Part shown: piece after piece, positions 8,604 to 17,068 of the stretch
How the letters are laid out: every line of letters begins with the position of its first letter
Position numbering within the stretch: position 1 is the stretch's first letter
NCBI RefSeq assembly: GCF_024055575.1
Contig: NZ_JAMXOE010000037.1
Span: 1-36,191, forward strand
Direction: 5' to 3'
From: Mucilaginibacter flavidus
Lineage (GTDB): Bacteria; Bacteroidota; Bacteroidia; Sphingobacteriales; Sphingobacteriaceae
DNA length: 36,191 bases
Translations under genes and position numbers: made by a program
Notes under the pieces: model-generated
Database searches by the model: none
The model's input: only the letters and a program-made list of their open reading frames with translations
Told to the model about the DNA's origin: nothing

Positions 8604-8630
8604 CCAGGGGATTCCGGTGGAAACTGACCA
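8554..8630 (+). repeat. Left-end IS21 terminal repeats (transposase binding sites)
   Basis: Units begin at 8554, 8578 and 8601 (23-24 nt each) with the shared pattern (T)GACCA...ATTCCGG..., and a partial fourth unit begins with TGACCA at 8625. Multiple terminal repeats of this kind are normal for IS21 elements. Confidence 0.75.
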
Positions 8631-8695
8631 CCCTAAACGTGTAGTAAATGCTGTAGAAGCAACCATCTTTTTGAGGCAACATATACCTCCAAAGC

Positions 8696-10246
8696 ATGGC
8701 CAATTCAACAATCAGCATGAGTAAGATAAGAAAGATTTTAAAGATGTACAGTCAACAGCGTAGCATAATGTCTATCGCTGCCCAAACTGATGCATCCCGA
8801 AACACAGTAAAAAGATACCTGAAGACCTTTAAAGGCAGCGGCTTCACCTTCGAAGAAGTCAATGCTTTGAATGATAAGGAGCTGGAGGATTTCTTTGGTA
8901 AAAGCAGAGAATCGCCCCTCACCACCCGTATGCAGTCGATGCTGCGTTGCTTCCCCCGCGTAGATAAAGAGTTGAAGCGTACCGGTGTGAACCGGCACAT
9001 GTTATGGGAGGCCTACCGTAAAGAGTTCCCTGACGGCTACCAATACAGCCAATTTTGCTTTTATTATAACCAATGGAAAGCCAGGGTAAACCCGACCATG
9101 CACATGGATCACAAGGTCGGCGATAAGCTGTATGTTGATTATGCAGGGGAAAAGTTAAGCTTTACAGACAAAGAAACAGGCGAAGTCATACCCGTAGAAG
9201 TTTTTGTAGCTATTCTTGGAGCCAGCCAACTCACCTACGTAGAGGCTGTTATGAGCCAGCAGAAAGAGGACTTTATTGCAGCTTGTGAGAATACGCTGCA
9301 TTATATCGGCGGCGTTCCTGATGCCATTGTGCCTGATAACTTAAAGGCGGCAGTAACTAAAAGCAGCCGCTATGAACCTACGTTGAACGAAACATTCGAG
9401 GACTTTGCAGATCACTACGGGACAACTATACTACCTGCGCGGGCGTACCGCCCGCGTGATAAAGCACTGGTAGAGGGTGCGGTTAAGATCATGTACACCC
9501 GTATTTACGCCCCTTTAAACAAGGTTACTTATTATTCCTTAGCAGAACTCAATATTGCTATCCAGGAGGCGCTGGAGGTACATAACAGCCAATTGCTGAA
9601 AGGACGTAACTACAGCCGGAGGCTACAGTTTGAGGAAATAGAACGCCAAATGCTTGCGCCCTTACCGGTTCTGCGCTACCAGTTCAAAAAACAGTTTTAT
9701 GCCAAAGTAATGAAGAACGGCCATGTTAATCTTGGATCGGATAAGCATTATTACAGCGTACCTTACCGGTATATTGGTAAACGGGTAAAGCTGCTATACT
9801 CTCAATCTATTGTAGAGGTATTCTCCAATTACGAGCGTATCGCGCTTCATAAACGCATCAAAAGCCCCTACAGCTATACTACCGATGATGACCACATGGC
9901 TTCTACGCACCGCTTTGTAACTGAATGGACACCGGATAAGTTCTTGAGTTGGGGCGCATCTATTCACGAAGATGTAAGGCTATATATCCTCAAGATACTG
10001 GACCGTAAACAACACCCGGAACAAGCCTATAAATCCTGTGTCGGTATTCTTAGCCTGGCAAAAAAGGCAGGTAATGAAAGACTGGCCACTGCTTGCAGAA
10101 GGGCACTTGGCTATGGCATACACAATTATAAAACGATACAACAGATCCTTGAAAACAAGATGGATAACTATGAGGAAAGCGTATTTGCCGATGAACTGCC
10201 GATGCCTAATCACGATAATATCCGAGGAGAAGATTATTACAAATAA
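8696..10246 (+). CDS. istA: IS21-family transposase IstA
   Basis: A 516-aa transposase with an N-terminal helix-turn-helix (about 20-45, SIMSIAAQTDASRNTVKRYL) and an rve-type DDE domain: Asp148 in YVDYAGE, Asp214 in IVPDNLK and Glu260 in RDKALVEGAV. The C-terminus contains the Mu-transposase-like beta-rich segment. It cuts and joins the ends of the IS with the help of IstB. The ATG at 8696 is used; an in-frame ATG at 8717 (MSKIRK) is equally possible. The gene appears intact, and istB follows 12 nt later. Confidence 0.95.
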   Translation: MANSTISMSKIRKILKMYSQQRSIMSIAAQTDASRNTVKRYLKTFKGSGFTFEEVNALNDKELEDFFGKSRESPLTTRMQSMLRCFPRVDKELKRTGVNRHMLWEAYRKEFPDGYQYSQFCFYYNQWKARVNPTMHMDHKVGDKLYVDYAGEKLSFTDKETGEVIPVEVFVAILGASQLTYVEAVMSQQKEDFIAACENTLHYIGGVPDAIVPDNLKAAVTKSSRYEPTLNETFEDFADHYGTTILPARAYRPRDKALVEGAVKIMYTRIYAPLNKVTYYSLAELNIAIQEALEVHNSQLLKGRNYSRRLQFEEIERQMLAPLPVLRYQFKKQFYAKVMKNGHVNLGSDKHYYSVPYRYIGKRVKLLYSQSIVEVFSNYERIALHKRIKSPYSYTTDDDHMASTHRFVTEWTPDKFLSWGASIHEDVRLYILKILDRKQHPEQAYKSCVGILSLAKKAGNERLATACRRALGYGIHNYKTIQQILENKMDNYEESVFADELPMPNHDNIRGEDYYK

Positions 10247-10258
10247 ACAACAAATAAA

Positions 10259-11005
10259 ATGAACACAAACACTTTAGATCAACTGCGGAAGTTGAAGTTC
10301 TACGGCATGTTTCATGCCTTTAAAAGCAGCCTGGAAACGGGTAAAACAAATGATTATACAGCGGATGAACTACTGGCCCACCTGGTGGATGCCGAATGGG
10401 ATTACCGCCAAAACAGGCGAATAGAGCGGCAAATATACTATGCCAAGTTCCGCTATAAAGCTTCTGTAGAGGACGTACACTATCATGCTGACCGGAGCAT
10501 TGACCGTAACCAGATCATGCGCCTGGCAGACTGTACGTTTATTGACCGGAATGAGAACCTGCTTATTACTGGCAGTACAGGTATCGGTAAAAGCTATGTG
10601 GCCTCTGCTATTGGTTACCAGGCTTGTATGTTAGGGTATCACGTACTGTATGCCAGCACCCCTAAGTTGTTCGCTAAACTGAAAATGGCTAAAGCGGACG
10701 GCTCCTATATCAAAGAACTGGCTAAGATCGAAAGGCAGCAGCTGCTGATACTGGACGACTTTGGTATTCAGCCTTTTGATGCACAAAGCCGGGCTGCATT
10801 AATGGAGATCATTGAGGACAGGCATGGAAAGACCTCATTGATCATTACCTCACAGCTACCGATCAGTAAATGGTTTGAAGTAATTGGTGAAAAAACAATT
10901 GCTGATGCTATACTGGACAGGATTGTTCATGATGCACACCGCATCGAACTAAAGGGAGAGTCCATGAGAAGAAAACGTAATGCTGAACCGGAAAACAGCC
11001 TTTAA
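10259..11005 (+). CDS. istB: IS21-family ATPase helper IstB
   Basis: A 248-aa AAA+ ATPase of the DnaC/IstB group. Walker A GSTGIGKS is at 105-112 and Walker B LLILDDFG at 162-169; the C-terminus has the basic MRRKRN tail. IstB selects target DNA and stimulates IstA. Length and motifs are normal for the family, so the element may still be active. Confidence 0.95.
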   Translation: MNTNTLDQLRKLKFYGMFHAFKSSLETGKTNDYTADELLAHLVDAEWDYRQNRRIERQIYYAKFRYKASVEDVHYHADRSIDRNQIMRLADCTFIDRNENLLITGSTGIGKSYVASAIGYQACMLGYHVLYASTPKLFAKLKMAKADGSYIKELAKIERQQLLILDDFGIQPFDAQSRAALMEIIEDRHGKTSLIITSQLPISKWFEVIGEKTIADAILDRIVHDAHRIELKGESMRRKRNAEPENSL

Positions 11006-11077
11006 TGAAATTACCTTTTAAATAACTACTTTTGACAACGCTTTTATAGCATTTGCTGCACACCCCTCGTCAGCTAA

Positions 11078-14000
11078 TTGCCTGGTCAGTTTGGCCCGGA
11101 ATCACATGGTCAACATCTCCATATTATACAGTCTACACCCGGTTATTATCCTGAACCTGAATTTGCCAAATTTCTCCCTACTGAGCGGTTTCGCTCATTA
11201 TTGATCCCATGTGAAAGTGAATCAGATAGAAAATTTGTTGAATCTCTCAATCCCGGAAAATATGAGCTGAAAGTCGTTATCGGCGCAATTGCCGGGAAAA
11301 GAAAGGAGATCTCCGAAACCGCTTATGCAAGGCTGATCATCGCTGTTCAGCGTTATTTGGGCACCGGGGTACTTCCGGAAGAAATGCTATATGATGACTA
11401 TCAGGAACTGTTGAGCCCGGAGAAGCCGGTGTTTTTTCCCGACGGAGAAAAACATCAGCAGCTTCCTTCCGGTATTGGTGTGCAGCTGCTGAACGTAAAG
11501 CTTTTCGAAGCTCTTAAAACTGAAATGGGCGGCAGTGCCAACGCTGTTATCATAGCCAACCTCGGCACCTTCAATCTCAAAGAATTTGACTTTCAGGAAA
11601 TTATCGACGCGCTGATCGGTCATTTTAAACCTGGCAAGACCCCGAGTGCTAATATCATTTTATTACATAAGCATATTTTCGGCTTTTACCAAAATGAAAA
11701 CGTGCTGCCACCAGTTTGGAAAGGTAAGCCTATTCCCGTACTCACCCGTAAAAATAAAACGGGCTTTTCTACTCTGGTTTATTTCGGCAAAGACTATGAC
11801 CAGCCAATTGCTGATGCTTTATTCCAATATGACCATTCCAGACTGGTGGCCCCGGCATTTAAATTTGAACAATCAGACACGGAACAATGGCGGGCATATC
11901 TGGCATGGATCGGCGTGGCCATTTTGCCAAGAAAAAAGATGATCGATGCGGAAGAATCATTCGCTGAGCTGACCATGCGAAACTTTGATTATCGTAAATC
12001 GGTCTCCAACCGGCATTTTAGTAATTTTAAGGACTTCAAAGGAAACCTGAACGATTATGGTCAAGTCATCGTTCAATCCGTCGACCAAATTGATAACTTA
12101 TTAAAGCACAATACCACGGAAAGTATTTTAGCTTGGCTTGATGCGGATGATACCGTTTTTGCGTTGATGAGCAAGAACAGCGAACCCAAAAATAGTTATA
12201 TTGGGTTTAACTTTGCCTATGGCAAAGAAACGAAATACATAGAAGGTGCCATCATCCCTAACTATTTGCGCTGGAAATTAGCGCAATCTGCCTGGCTGAA
12301 TACAGAAAGTGGTTTGATCGACCGGCCTGATAAATGTACCACCGCGGCTAGCATTACGCCGGAATTCAGTCCTTTGATCGAAAAACCCAAACTGGATCTT
12401 GACCTACTGCGAAAAAAGGGGGTCGACCGGCAGCGCGCGGAAGATATCCTTTATTGCTGCGGCGTGCACCGCTCTGTTAACACGTTTTCAACTGCCATGC
12501 TCTACGGTATGCTGCTTAGTTTACCTGACCTTGACGAAAGCGGCAAAAAAGCCAGAAGTATTTATAATCAGCTTGGACAAAATTTTGAAGAAAGAACGCT
12601 CGAAAAGCTTGACCCGACCGATGCTAATTACTTGAAATTCCGTCAGGAAGGAAAGGTGTTTTGCAATAATGGCCGGTATGAACAGTGGGATCAAGTGTTT
12701 TATGTGAATGACAAACACCTTGGGGAAAGCGTGATCAATCAGTTTTTTACGATCGCGATGGACCGCAGAAGAGGCAAAGATAAAATACTTGGGCTTTTTG
12801 GCATCCAGCCATTGGAAAACGTAGATATCACTTTGAGCAAGACCCCATTGTTCCATAATACCAATACCAGCTTTGGCTTAGATATCAATCAGTTCAAGCC
12901 TTATGTCTATGCGCTGCGCCAGTTAGCGGACACTGGCAAAGAACGGACCGCGATCAAACAGGCTAAATTTGCCCTGGTGACCGAACTCCAGGTTAAGCTG
13001 GTCAAAGACGCCGTCACCCATCACCTTTATTTTGCGGACTATGAATTTCTTTATTTGCCGGACAACCATATGGTCTACCTCCGGGCACCGGCGAATGCGC
13101 AGAACCTTGATGATCTAAAAGAAGATATACATTTCTGTTCCGCGGTCGCCGAAGTATTTTCGGCCATCATCGATGTGGATGCACAAAGACAACAGATCAG
13201 GGAGCTTTATTCGAAGTCGCCTTTTGGTCGGGACCTGATCCTTACAGCAGAGCAGGATGACCCGCAATTGCGCAAACTGGCCTCGGCCAGGACAGCGCTG
13301 GACATTGTCATTGACCGTAAAAATGATTTTTGGCGGGCTTTCACCCGGTGTTCGGCACGTAAGTCGTTTAAAGGGAATATCAGCAATGATGCTGCGTTAC
13401 TAGCAGAACTTGAACGCATTTTTCCGAAATATCAAGCTTTTATTAGTACTGCGTTTTCTGCGATCAATTATGAAAACTGTAACGAGGAAGATTCTTGTGC
13501 CATCGTTGTCCAGTTATTTCGTCAGACCGGTATCGCGCTAAATGATTTTAATCAGTATTTTTTCCCGGCTATATCGGTTGCTGCGTTATATGTTAATGCA
13601 TTCAGGTTACAAAGGGAGGCGATCCGTGAAGACATTAAAGAGCGTTATTATCAAAAATGTCTGCAAGATCCCTTGCTGCGCGCCGGTTTCTTATCCACCA
13701 TGCGCCGGTTTGATGAATTGCTACCCCAAGTGGAAGAAGGCATTGACTTTGATGTGCACAAGGACCTGGAAGCGGCCACCAGGCAAATATTCGGGGATAT
13801 TCCGGAACCTAATGAATTAACGCTCAAAGCAGACCCACAATTTTACCTCAACAAAGAAAAGTTACAAATTCAGGTAACAGCACAACAGATCGGAAAGCCG
13901 TTAACAGATGATTTTTTAAATGAAAATCAAACCGCGTTTGCGCTGCTGTTTTTTGAACCCGAGATACCGAAAGTCCTGGAGATGTTGTCGAAGTGGAGTT

Positions 14001-14677
14001 CGTCTGCGCAGGGCAGCGGCGGAACCGGTGCCCCGGCCGGTAAATCAAAAAGGTTGCAGTTTGGCGGGCGCCCTTTATTTTACGAGGATTTCTTTGACCT
14101 ACGCCAGCAACTTGACGCGGGGCTTCCTGCTTTGCAACTTCATAAAGTCAAGCTACTGGACATTACGGTTAGTAAAACGGAGGTACACAAGCGCGATCCG
14201 AAATCTGTTAAGACGTTCAAAAGAGGCGGTCGTTTACCAGCCAAAAACGAAGAAACAGGCTTTTTGGGGGAATATTTGGTCTATCAATATTTATTGGCGA
14301 ATACCAAAGCCAAAGAAAGTGTGAAGTGGGTCTCCAGGTATGCCAAAGATTGCCAGCTCAGTACCGAAAATGGTACAGGTGCCGGTTATGATCTGGAATA
14401 TTTGCCCAATGGCGGAACTTATCCGCGTTATGTAGAAGTAAAAGTTGTTGGCCATGACGATGCGTTTCATATTTCATCCAACGAGGTGAGGTTCGGCGTG
14501 GTGAATAAAAAGTATCATGATGTTTTTCTGGTTAGGAATGCGCACGATCCGGCCCAGCTGCAGATCGAAAGGATCAGCGGGCTGTTCGATTATGGGCAAG
14601 GCGCCTCGTTCAATCAGAACGAAGCGTTTACCGTGATCAATGATAATTACATTTTGAAGTTCAAAAAATCAAGCTAA
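11078..14677 (+). CDS. Large DUF3883-domain protein, probably 5'-truncated by the IS21 element
   Basis: The frame is open for about 1,199 codons, but its first codons (TTG at 11078, residues up to about 11) lie in the right end of the IS and there is no in-frame ATG for the first hundred residues. The C-terminal 140 residues match the DUF3883 (NO VEIN C-terminal) pattern of a PD-(D/E)XK nuclease fold: GFLGEYLV with Glu1065, GYDLEY with Asp1105 and YVEVKVV with Glu1120 and Lys1122. The remainder has no motif I can name. In related proteins DUF3883 often follows an N-terminal GHKL/sacsin-like ATPase; none is visible here, consistent with loss of the 5' part. DUF3883 proteins are common in defence islands. 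The 3' end overlaps the convergent PLD gene by 9 nt. Confidence 0.7.
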   Translation: MPGQFGPESHGQHLHIIQSTPGYYPEPEFAKFLPTERFRSLLIPCESESDRKFVESLNPGKYELKVVIGAIAGKRKEISETAYARLIIAVQRYLGTGVLPEEMLYDDYQELLSPEKPVFFPDGEKHQQLPSGIGVQLLNVKLFEALKTEMGGSANAVIIANLGTFNLKEFDFQEIIDALIGHFKPGKTPSANIILLHKHIFGFYQNENVLPPVWKGKPIPVLTRKNKTGFSTLVYFGKDYDQPIADALFQYDHSRLVAPAFKFEQSDTEQWRAYLAWIGVAILPRKKMIDAEESFAELTMRNFDYRKSVSNRHFSNFKDFKGNLNDYGQVIVQSVDQIDNLLKHNTTESILAWLDADDTVFALMSKNSEPKNSYIGFNFAYGKETKYIEGAIIPNYLRWKLAQSAWLNTESGLIDRPDKCTTAASITPEFSPLIEKPKLDLDLLRKKGVDRQRAEDILYCCGVHRSVNTFSTAMLYGMLLSLPDLDESGKKARSIYNQLGQNFEERTLEKLDPTDANYLKFRQEGKVFCNNGRYEQWDQVFYVNDKHLGESVINQFFTIAMDRRRGKDKILGLFGIQPLENVDITLSKTPLFHNTNTSFGLDINQFKPYVYALRQLADTGKERTAIKQAKFALVTELQVKLVKDAVTHHLYFADYEFLYLPDNHMVYLRAPANAQNLDDLKEDIHFCSAVAEVFSAIIDVDAQRQQIRELYSKSPFGRDLILTAEQDDPQLRKLASARTALDIVIDRKNDFWRAFTRCSARKSFKGNISNDAALLAELERIFPKYQAFISTAFSAINYENCNEEDSCAIVVQLFRQTGIALNDFNQYFFPAISVAALYVNAFRLQREAIREDIKERYYQKCLQDPLLRAGFLSTMRRFDELLPQVEEGIDFDVHKDLEAATRQIFGDIPEPNELTLKADPQFYLNKEKLQIQVTAQQIGKPLTDDFLNENQTAFALLFFEPEIPKVLEMLSKWSSSAQGSGGTGAPAGKSKRLQFGGRPLFYEDFFDLRQQLDAGLPALQLHKVKLLDITVSKTEVHKRDPKSVKTFKRGGRLPAKNEETGFLGEYLVYQYLLANTKAKESVKWVSRYAKDCQLSTENGTGAGYDLEYLPNGGTYPRYVEVKVVGHDDAFHISSNEVRFGVVNKKYHDVFLVRNAHDPAQLQIERISGLFDYGQGASFNQNEAFTVINDNYILKFKKSS
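11083..11112 (-). repeat. Right-end IS21 terminal repeats
   Basis: Read on the minus strand, TGACCA starts at 11112 and again at 11088, with ATTCCGG in the first unit at the same spacing as in the left end. This fixes the right end of the IS to just beyond 11112 and shows that the following large frame begins inside the element. Confidence 0.7.
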
Positions 14678-16504
14678 TAGCGATTTTACGGTCAGGCCGT
14701 TTGCTGCGTAGCTTAGTTCAGCGACTTCGACGGTGGCTTTATGCGTACTGGAAAATTCCACGATACCAGTCAGTAAAGTCGCTTCTCCCGATTCGGGAAT
14801 GATGCTGACCGCAAACGGAACCCGGGCTAATTCCTGCTGGGCGTAATGTACAACGGAGACCTTATAGGTTCCTACCGGCAGGCCGGTGTCCCAATAGATA
14901 TTCTCTTGGGGATTTTGTATCCGGGGCGTGCCGGCGTTGGCGTCAAGGTCCAATTGCCCAATGAAACCCTGACAGGTCACTTTTTTGGTGCTGTAAGAAA
15001 TTTCCTGATTATCTGGTAAAAGCACATGCAGATCCAGATCATCAAAAGTATTCCATACCAGGTTGATCCGTAATTTGCCGCGCTGGCCTTCATAGTTTCG
15101 GTGCTGAAGGCTCTCTGCCACCACTAAGCGTGCCTGCAGGTCGGATACAGTTCGTTGGGGGGGCTGGGTAACAGGGGTTGTTGCAGTAGTTACCGGAGTT
15201 GTTGCAACCTGCTGAGCCTGGACGATCTGTTGCTGTATCGCTGAAGTGGTTTGCGCTACCGCCTGGGCTTTGAGGGTGGATTCATCGCTGGGCACCCATT
15301 GGTCGATCAAAGTTTTTGCCTGGATGTTTTCGGGATAAAGCGTAACTGCTTCGCGAAGCAAGCGCACGGCTTGTTGCCGCTCCCCGGCAGGCTTCGACTG
15401 CGCTTTGTATTGCAGGTCGATCGATTGGTACATCCGGCGGCTGAACAGGTCGTACCGTTCCGGCGGGAAAGGCGGTGGGAGGATGTCTTTCACCGGTTCC
15501 ATCTCATGAATGAGCTTTTCAAATGCCTCGTTGAATTGCCGGATAAGATTTTCTTCGCCGTAAAAGAACATGCAATTTTCCTGGTTTCGCTCTTCGGCGT
15601 AATAGGTCCAATTGTAGGAGCCATTACACAACACCTTCGCATCGATCAGACAGAATTTGTGGTGCATGACGCGCTCTGGACCCGTCAGGTAAAGCTGGCC
15701 ACCAGCCTCCACGAAATCTTTAAAGGGAAGGCCGAATTCCCAGTTGTTGATGTAGTCATTGATGATGACCAGTTCCACCTGCACCCCCTCTTTCAACTTA
15801 GCTATCAGCGCGTTAAACTGTAGCTGGTGCGTGAACCAAGCTACGGCGATGCGAATATGGTGTTTGGCAGCAGCGATCTCGGTCAATAGCTGCGCTTGAA
15901 TCTTTTCAAATAGGACTTTGGGAGGTATCGGTGTGCGATTTAAGGAATAGGTGCTGAGGCGTTCGGCTATTTGCTGTTGATGGGCCGGCGGGGCTTTTTC
16001 AAAGGTCCGGGCCAAATAGCCCAGGTCGCAGTATTCAATGATGCCGTTTAGCCAGAATTTTAAACGGTACCGGTCATTTGCTATTTTGAAGCAATGCTGT
16101 TTTACTTCACGCGCAAGGCCGGTGGTATCGGCATAAGCTAGTAACTCAATAGCCATCGCATAGCTGGTTTCATCTTTTATGGGATAAAGGCCCGCCATTA
16201 ATTGAGCGAGCAGGGAAACGTTGTAGTCATTCTTATTCCGCCCCATGATCGTTGCCAGCAGATCGGTCGGCTGGTTGATCATCGGTGCTTTTGCCGGGGA
16301 AACCCTAAGGGCTTCTACGCGATCATTTCTCCCTTTGATCAGCGTAAACGCTACGGGAAGCTCCGTGACGAGCTGTTCGGGAGTTAAGTCAGCGACACTT
16401 TTCCAATGAAAAAAAATGTCGCTGCCATCCTCACTTATCATAAATCCGAAAGCCTTTTTGGCATCGTACCATTTTATTTTACCCTGATGTTCTTTGTCTG
16501 GCAT
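14669..16504 (-). CDS. Cold-shock domain - phospholipase-D-like nuclease - DUF2135-like fusion protein
   Basis: A 611-aa multidomain protein. Residues 8-68 form a cold-shock-like OB fold (GKIKWYDAKKAFGFM...DIFFHWKSV), which normally binds single-stranded nucleic acid. Residues about 195-335 form a PLD-like domain with one HKD motif, HHKFCLID (His281, Lys283, Asp288) followed by NGSYNWT, the pattern of Nuc/PLD6-type endonucleases that act as dimers. After a helical stretch and a T/Q/P-rich linker (about 410-455), residues 476-585 read LVWNTFDDLDLHVLLPD...QLDLDANAG, resembling the YfaP/DUF2135 fold. The combination suggests a cytoplasmic nuclease directed to nucleic acid; the C-terminal domain's role is unknown. 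It is convergent with the DUF3883 gene and upstream of nothing on its strand except the HNH-like gene. Confidence 0.8.
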   Translation of the reverse strand: MPDKEHQGKIKWYDAKKAFGFMISEDGSDIFFHWKSVADLTPEQLVTELPVAFTLIKGRNDRVEALRVSPAKAPMINQPTDLLATIMGRNKNDYNVSLLAQLMAGLYPIKDETSYAMAIELLAYADTTGLAREVKQHCFKIANDRYRLKFWLNGIIEYCDLGYLARTFEKAPPAHQQQIAERLSTYSLNRTPIPPKVLFEKIQAQLLTEIAAAKHHIRIAVAWFTHQLQFNALIAKLKEGVQVELVIINDYINNWEFGLPFKDFVEAGGQLYLTGPERVMHHKFCLIDAKVLCNGSYNWTYYAEERNQENCMFFYGEENLIRQFNEAFEKLIHEMEPVKDILPPPFPPERYDLFSRRMYQSIDLQYKAQSKPAGERQQAVRLLREAVTLYPENIQAKTLIDQWVPSDESTLKAQAVAQTTSAIQQQIVQAQQVATTPVTTATTPVTQPPQRTVSDLQARLVVAESLQHRNYEGQRGKLRINLVWNTFDDLDLHVLLPDNQEISYSTKKVTCQGFIGQLDLDANAGTPRIQNPQENIYWDTGLPVGTYKVSVVHYAQQELARVPFAVSIIPESGEATLLTGIVEFSSTHKATVEVAELSYAANGLTVKSLLA

Positions 16505-16537
16505 GCTGAAAGGTTAAGTCAGTGAGCAAATTAAGGA

Positions 16538-16960
16538 TTATTTCTGTAGCAAATGATCAAAGTAAATTTTTCGATTGGGGCCGAAAAATCGCTTATAACT
16601 TTCGGCTTCGAGCGTATAACTTTTATCATTATTGCAGTAATAACAGGCCAGCACACAATTTGACGGACTATAAGGTAACTCGTTATGACACTTGTCGACT
16701 TCCAGAACCGGGCCTCTCACACCATAGCCCGTGGCCCTGGTTTTTAACAATCCTTTAGCGATGAGGTCCTGTATGTCCAATATTGCGGTCTGGCAGTAAT
16801 AACAACGGAAGTCTTGTCCGTTTAACTGCCTGGTGAACCATTCTGAAAATCCGGCCCTGTCAGTAAAGCCCGGCTTATGCTTGGCACTGAATAATTTAAA
16901 TGACCGTTCCTGTTCGTTACGGATCAAATTTGTTAATGCTGTCGGGATATTTGTATTCAT
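16538..16960 (-). CDS. Small HNH-like endonuclease
   Basis: A 140-aa protein with two CxxC zinc knuckles, CYYC (53-56) and CYYC (106-109), framing LEVDKCHN (87-94) and SPSNCVLAC (98-106), then NNDKS. This is the treble-clef HNH layout (D-K-x-H ... N ... C-N-x-x-K). The usual DH pair is DK here, with His two residues later, so the active site is either shifted or diverged. It lies 33 nt upstream of the PLD fusion gene on the same strand and may be co-transcribed with it. It is divergent from hsdM, with 108 bp in between. Restriction, homing or toxin use are all possible. Confidence 0.75.
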   Translation of the reverse strand: MNTNIPTALTNLIRNEQERSFKLFSAKHKPGFTDRAGFSEWFTRQLNGQDFRCYYCQTAILDIQDLIAKGLLKTRATGYGVRGPVLEVDKCHNELPYSPSNCVLACYYCNNDKSYTLEAESYKRFFGPNRKIYFDHLLQK

Positions 16961-17068
16961 GCGATTATGTTAGCAAGTCAAATAACCATAAAAAAAGGTA
17001 TAACTTTAAGCAATAATATCAAAATTATAGCTGTATTTTGTTCAATATTTTAATTGAAGTTTTCCCGA

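Larger units (their letters stand above)
8545..11121 (+). mobile_element. IS21-family insertion sequence (istA-istB)
   Basis: Two consecutive genes encode an IstA-type DDE transposase and an IstB-type ATPase helper, flanked by inverted arrays of a roughly 24-bp motif TGACCA-n3/4-ATTCCGG. The outer limits (about 8545 and 11121, both giving TG...CA ends) are estimates from the last repeat units; no convincing target duplication is visible. The left end lies inside the subtilase gene and the right end lies inside the frame of the following large gene. Confidence 0.85.

Noticed and set aside
8554..8630. Short tandem repeats suggesting a CRISPR-like array
   Set aside because: Units abut without spacers and match the inverted units at 11083-11112; they are IS21 terminal repeats.
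15251..15823. 190-codon plus-strand open frame
   Set aside because: It lies opposite the PLD fusion gene over its HKD domain, and that gene's domains are clear; this is an antisense shadow.
17054..17068. TTG start five codons upstream of hsdM ATG
   Set aside because: ATG at 17069 begins the normal HsdM N-terminus, and the TTG gives only MKFSR more.
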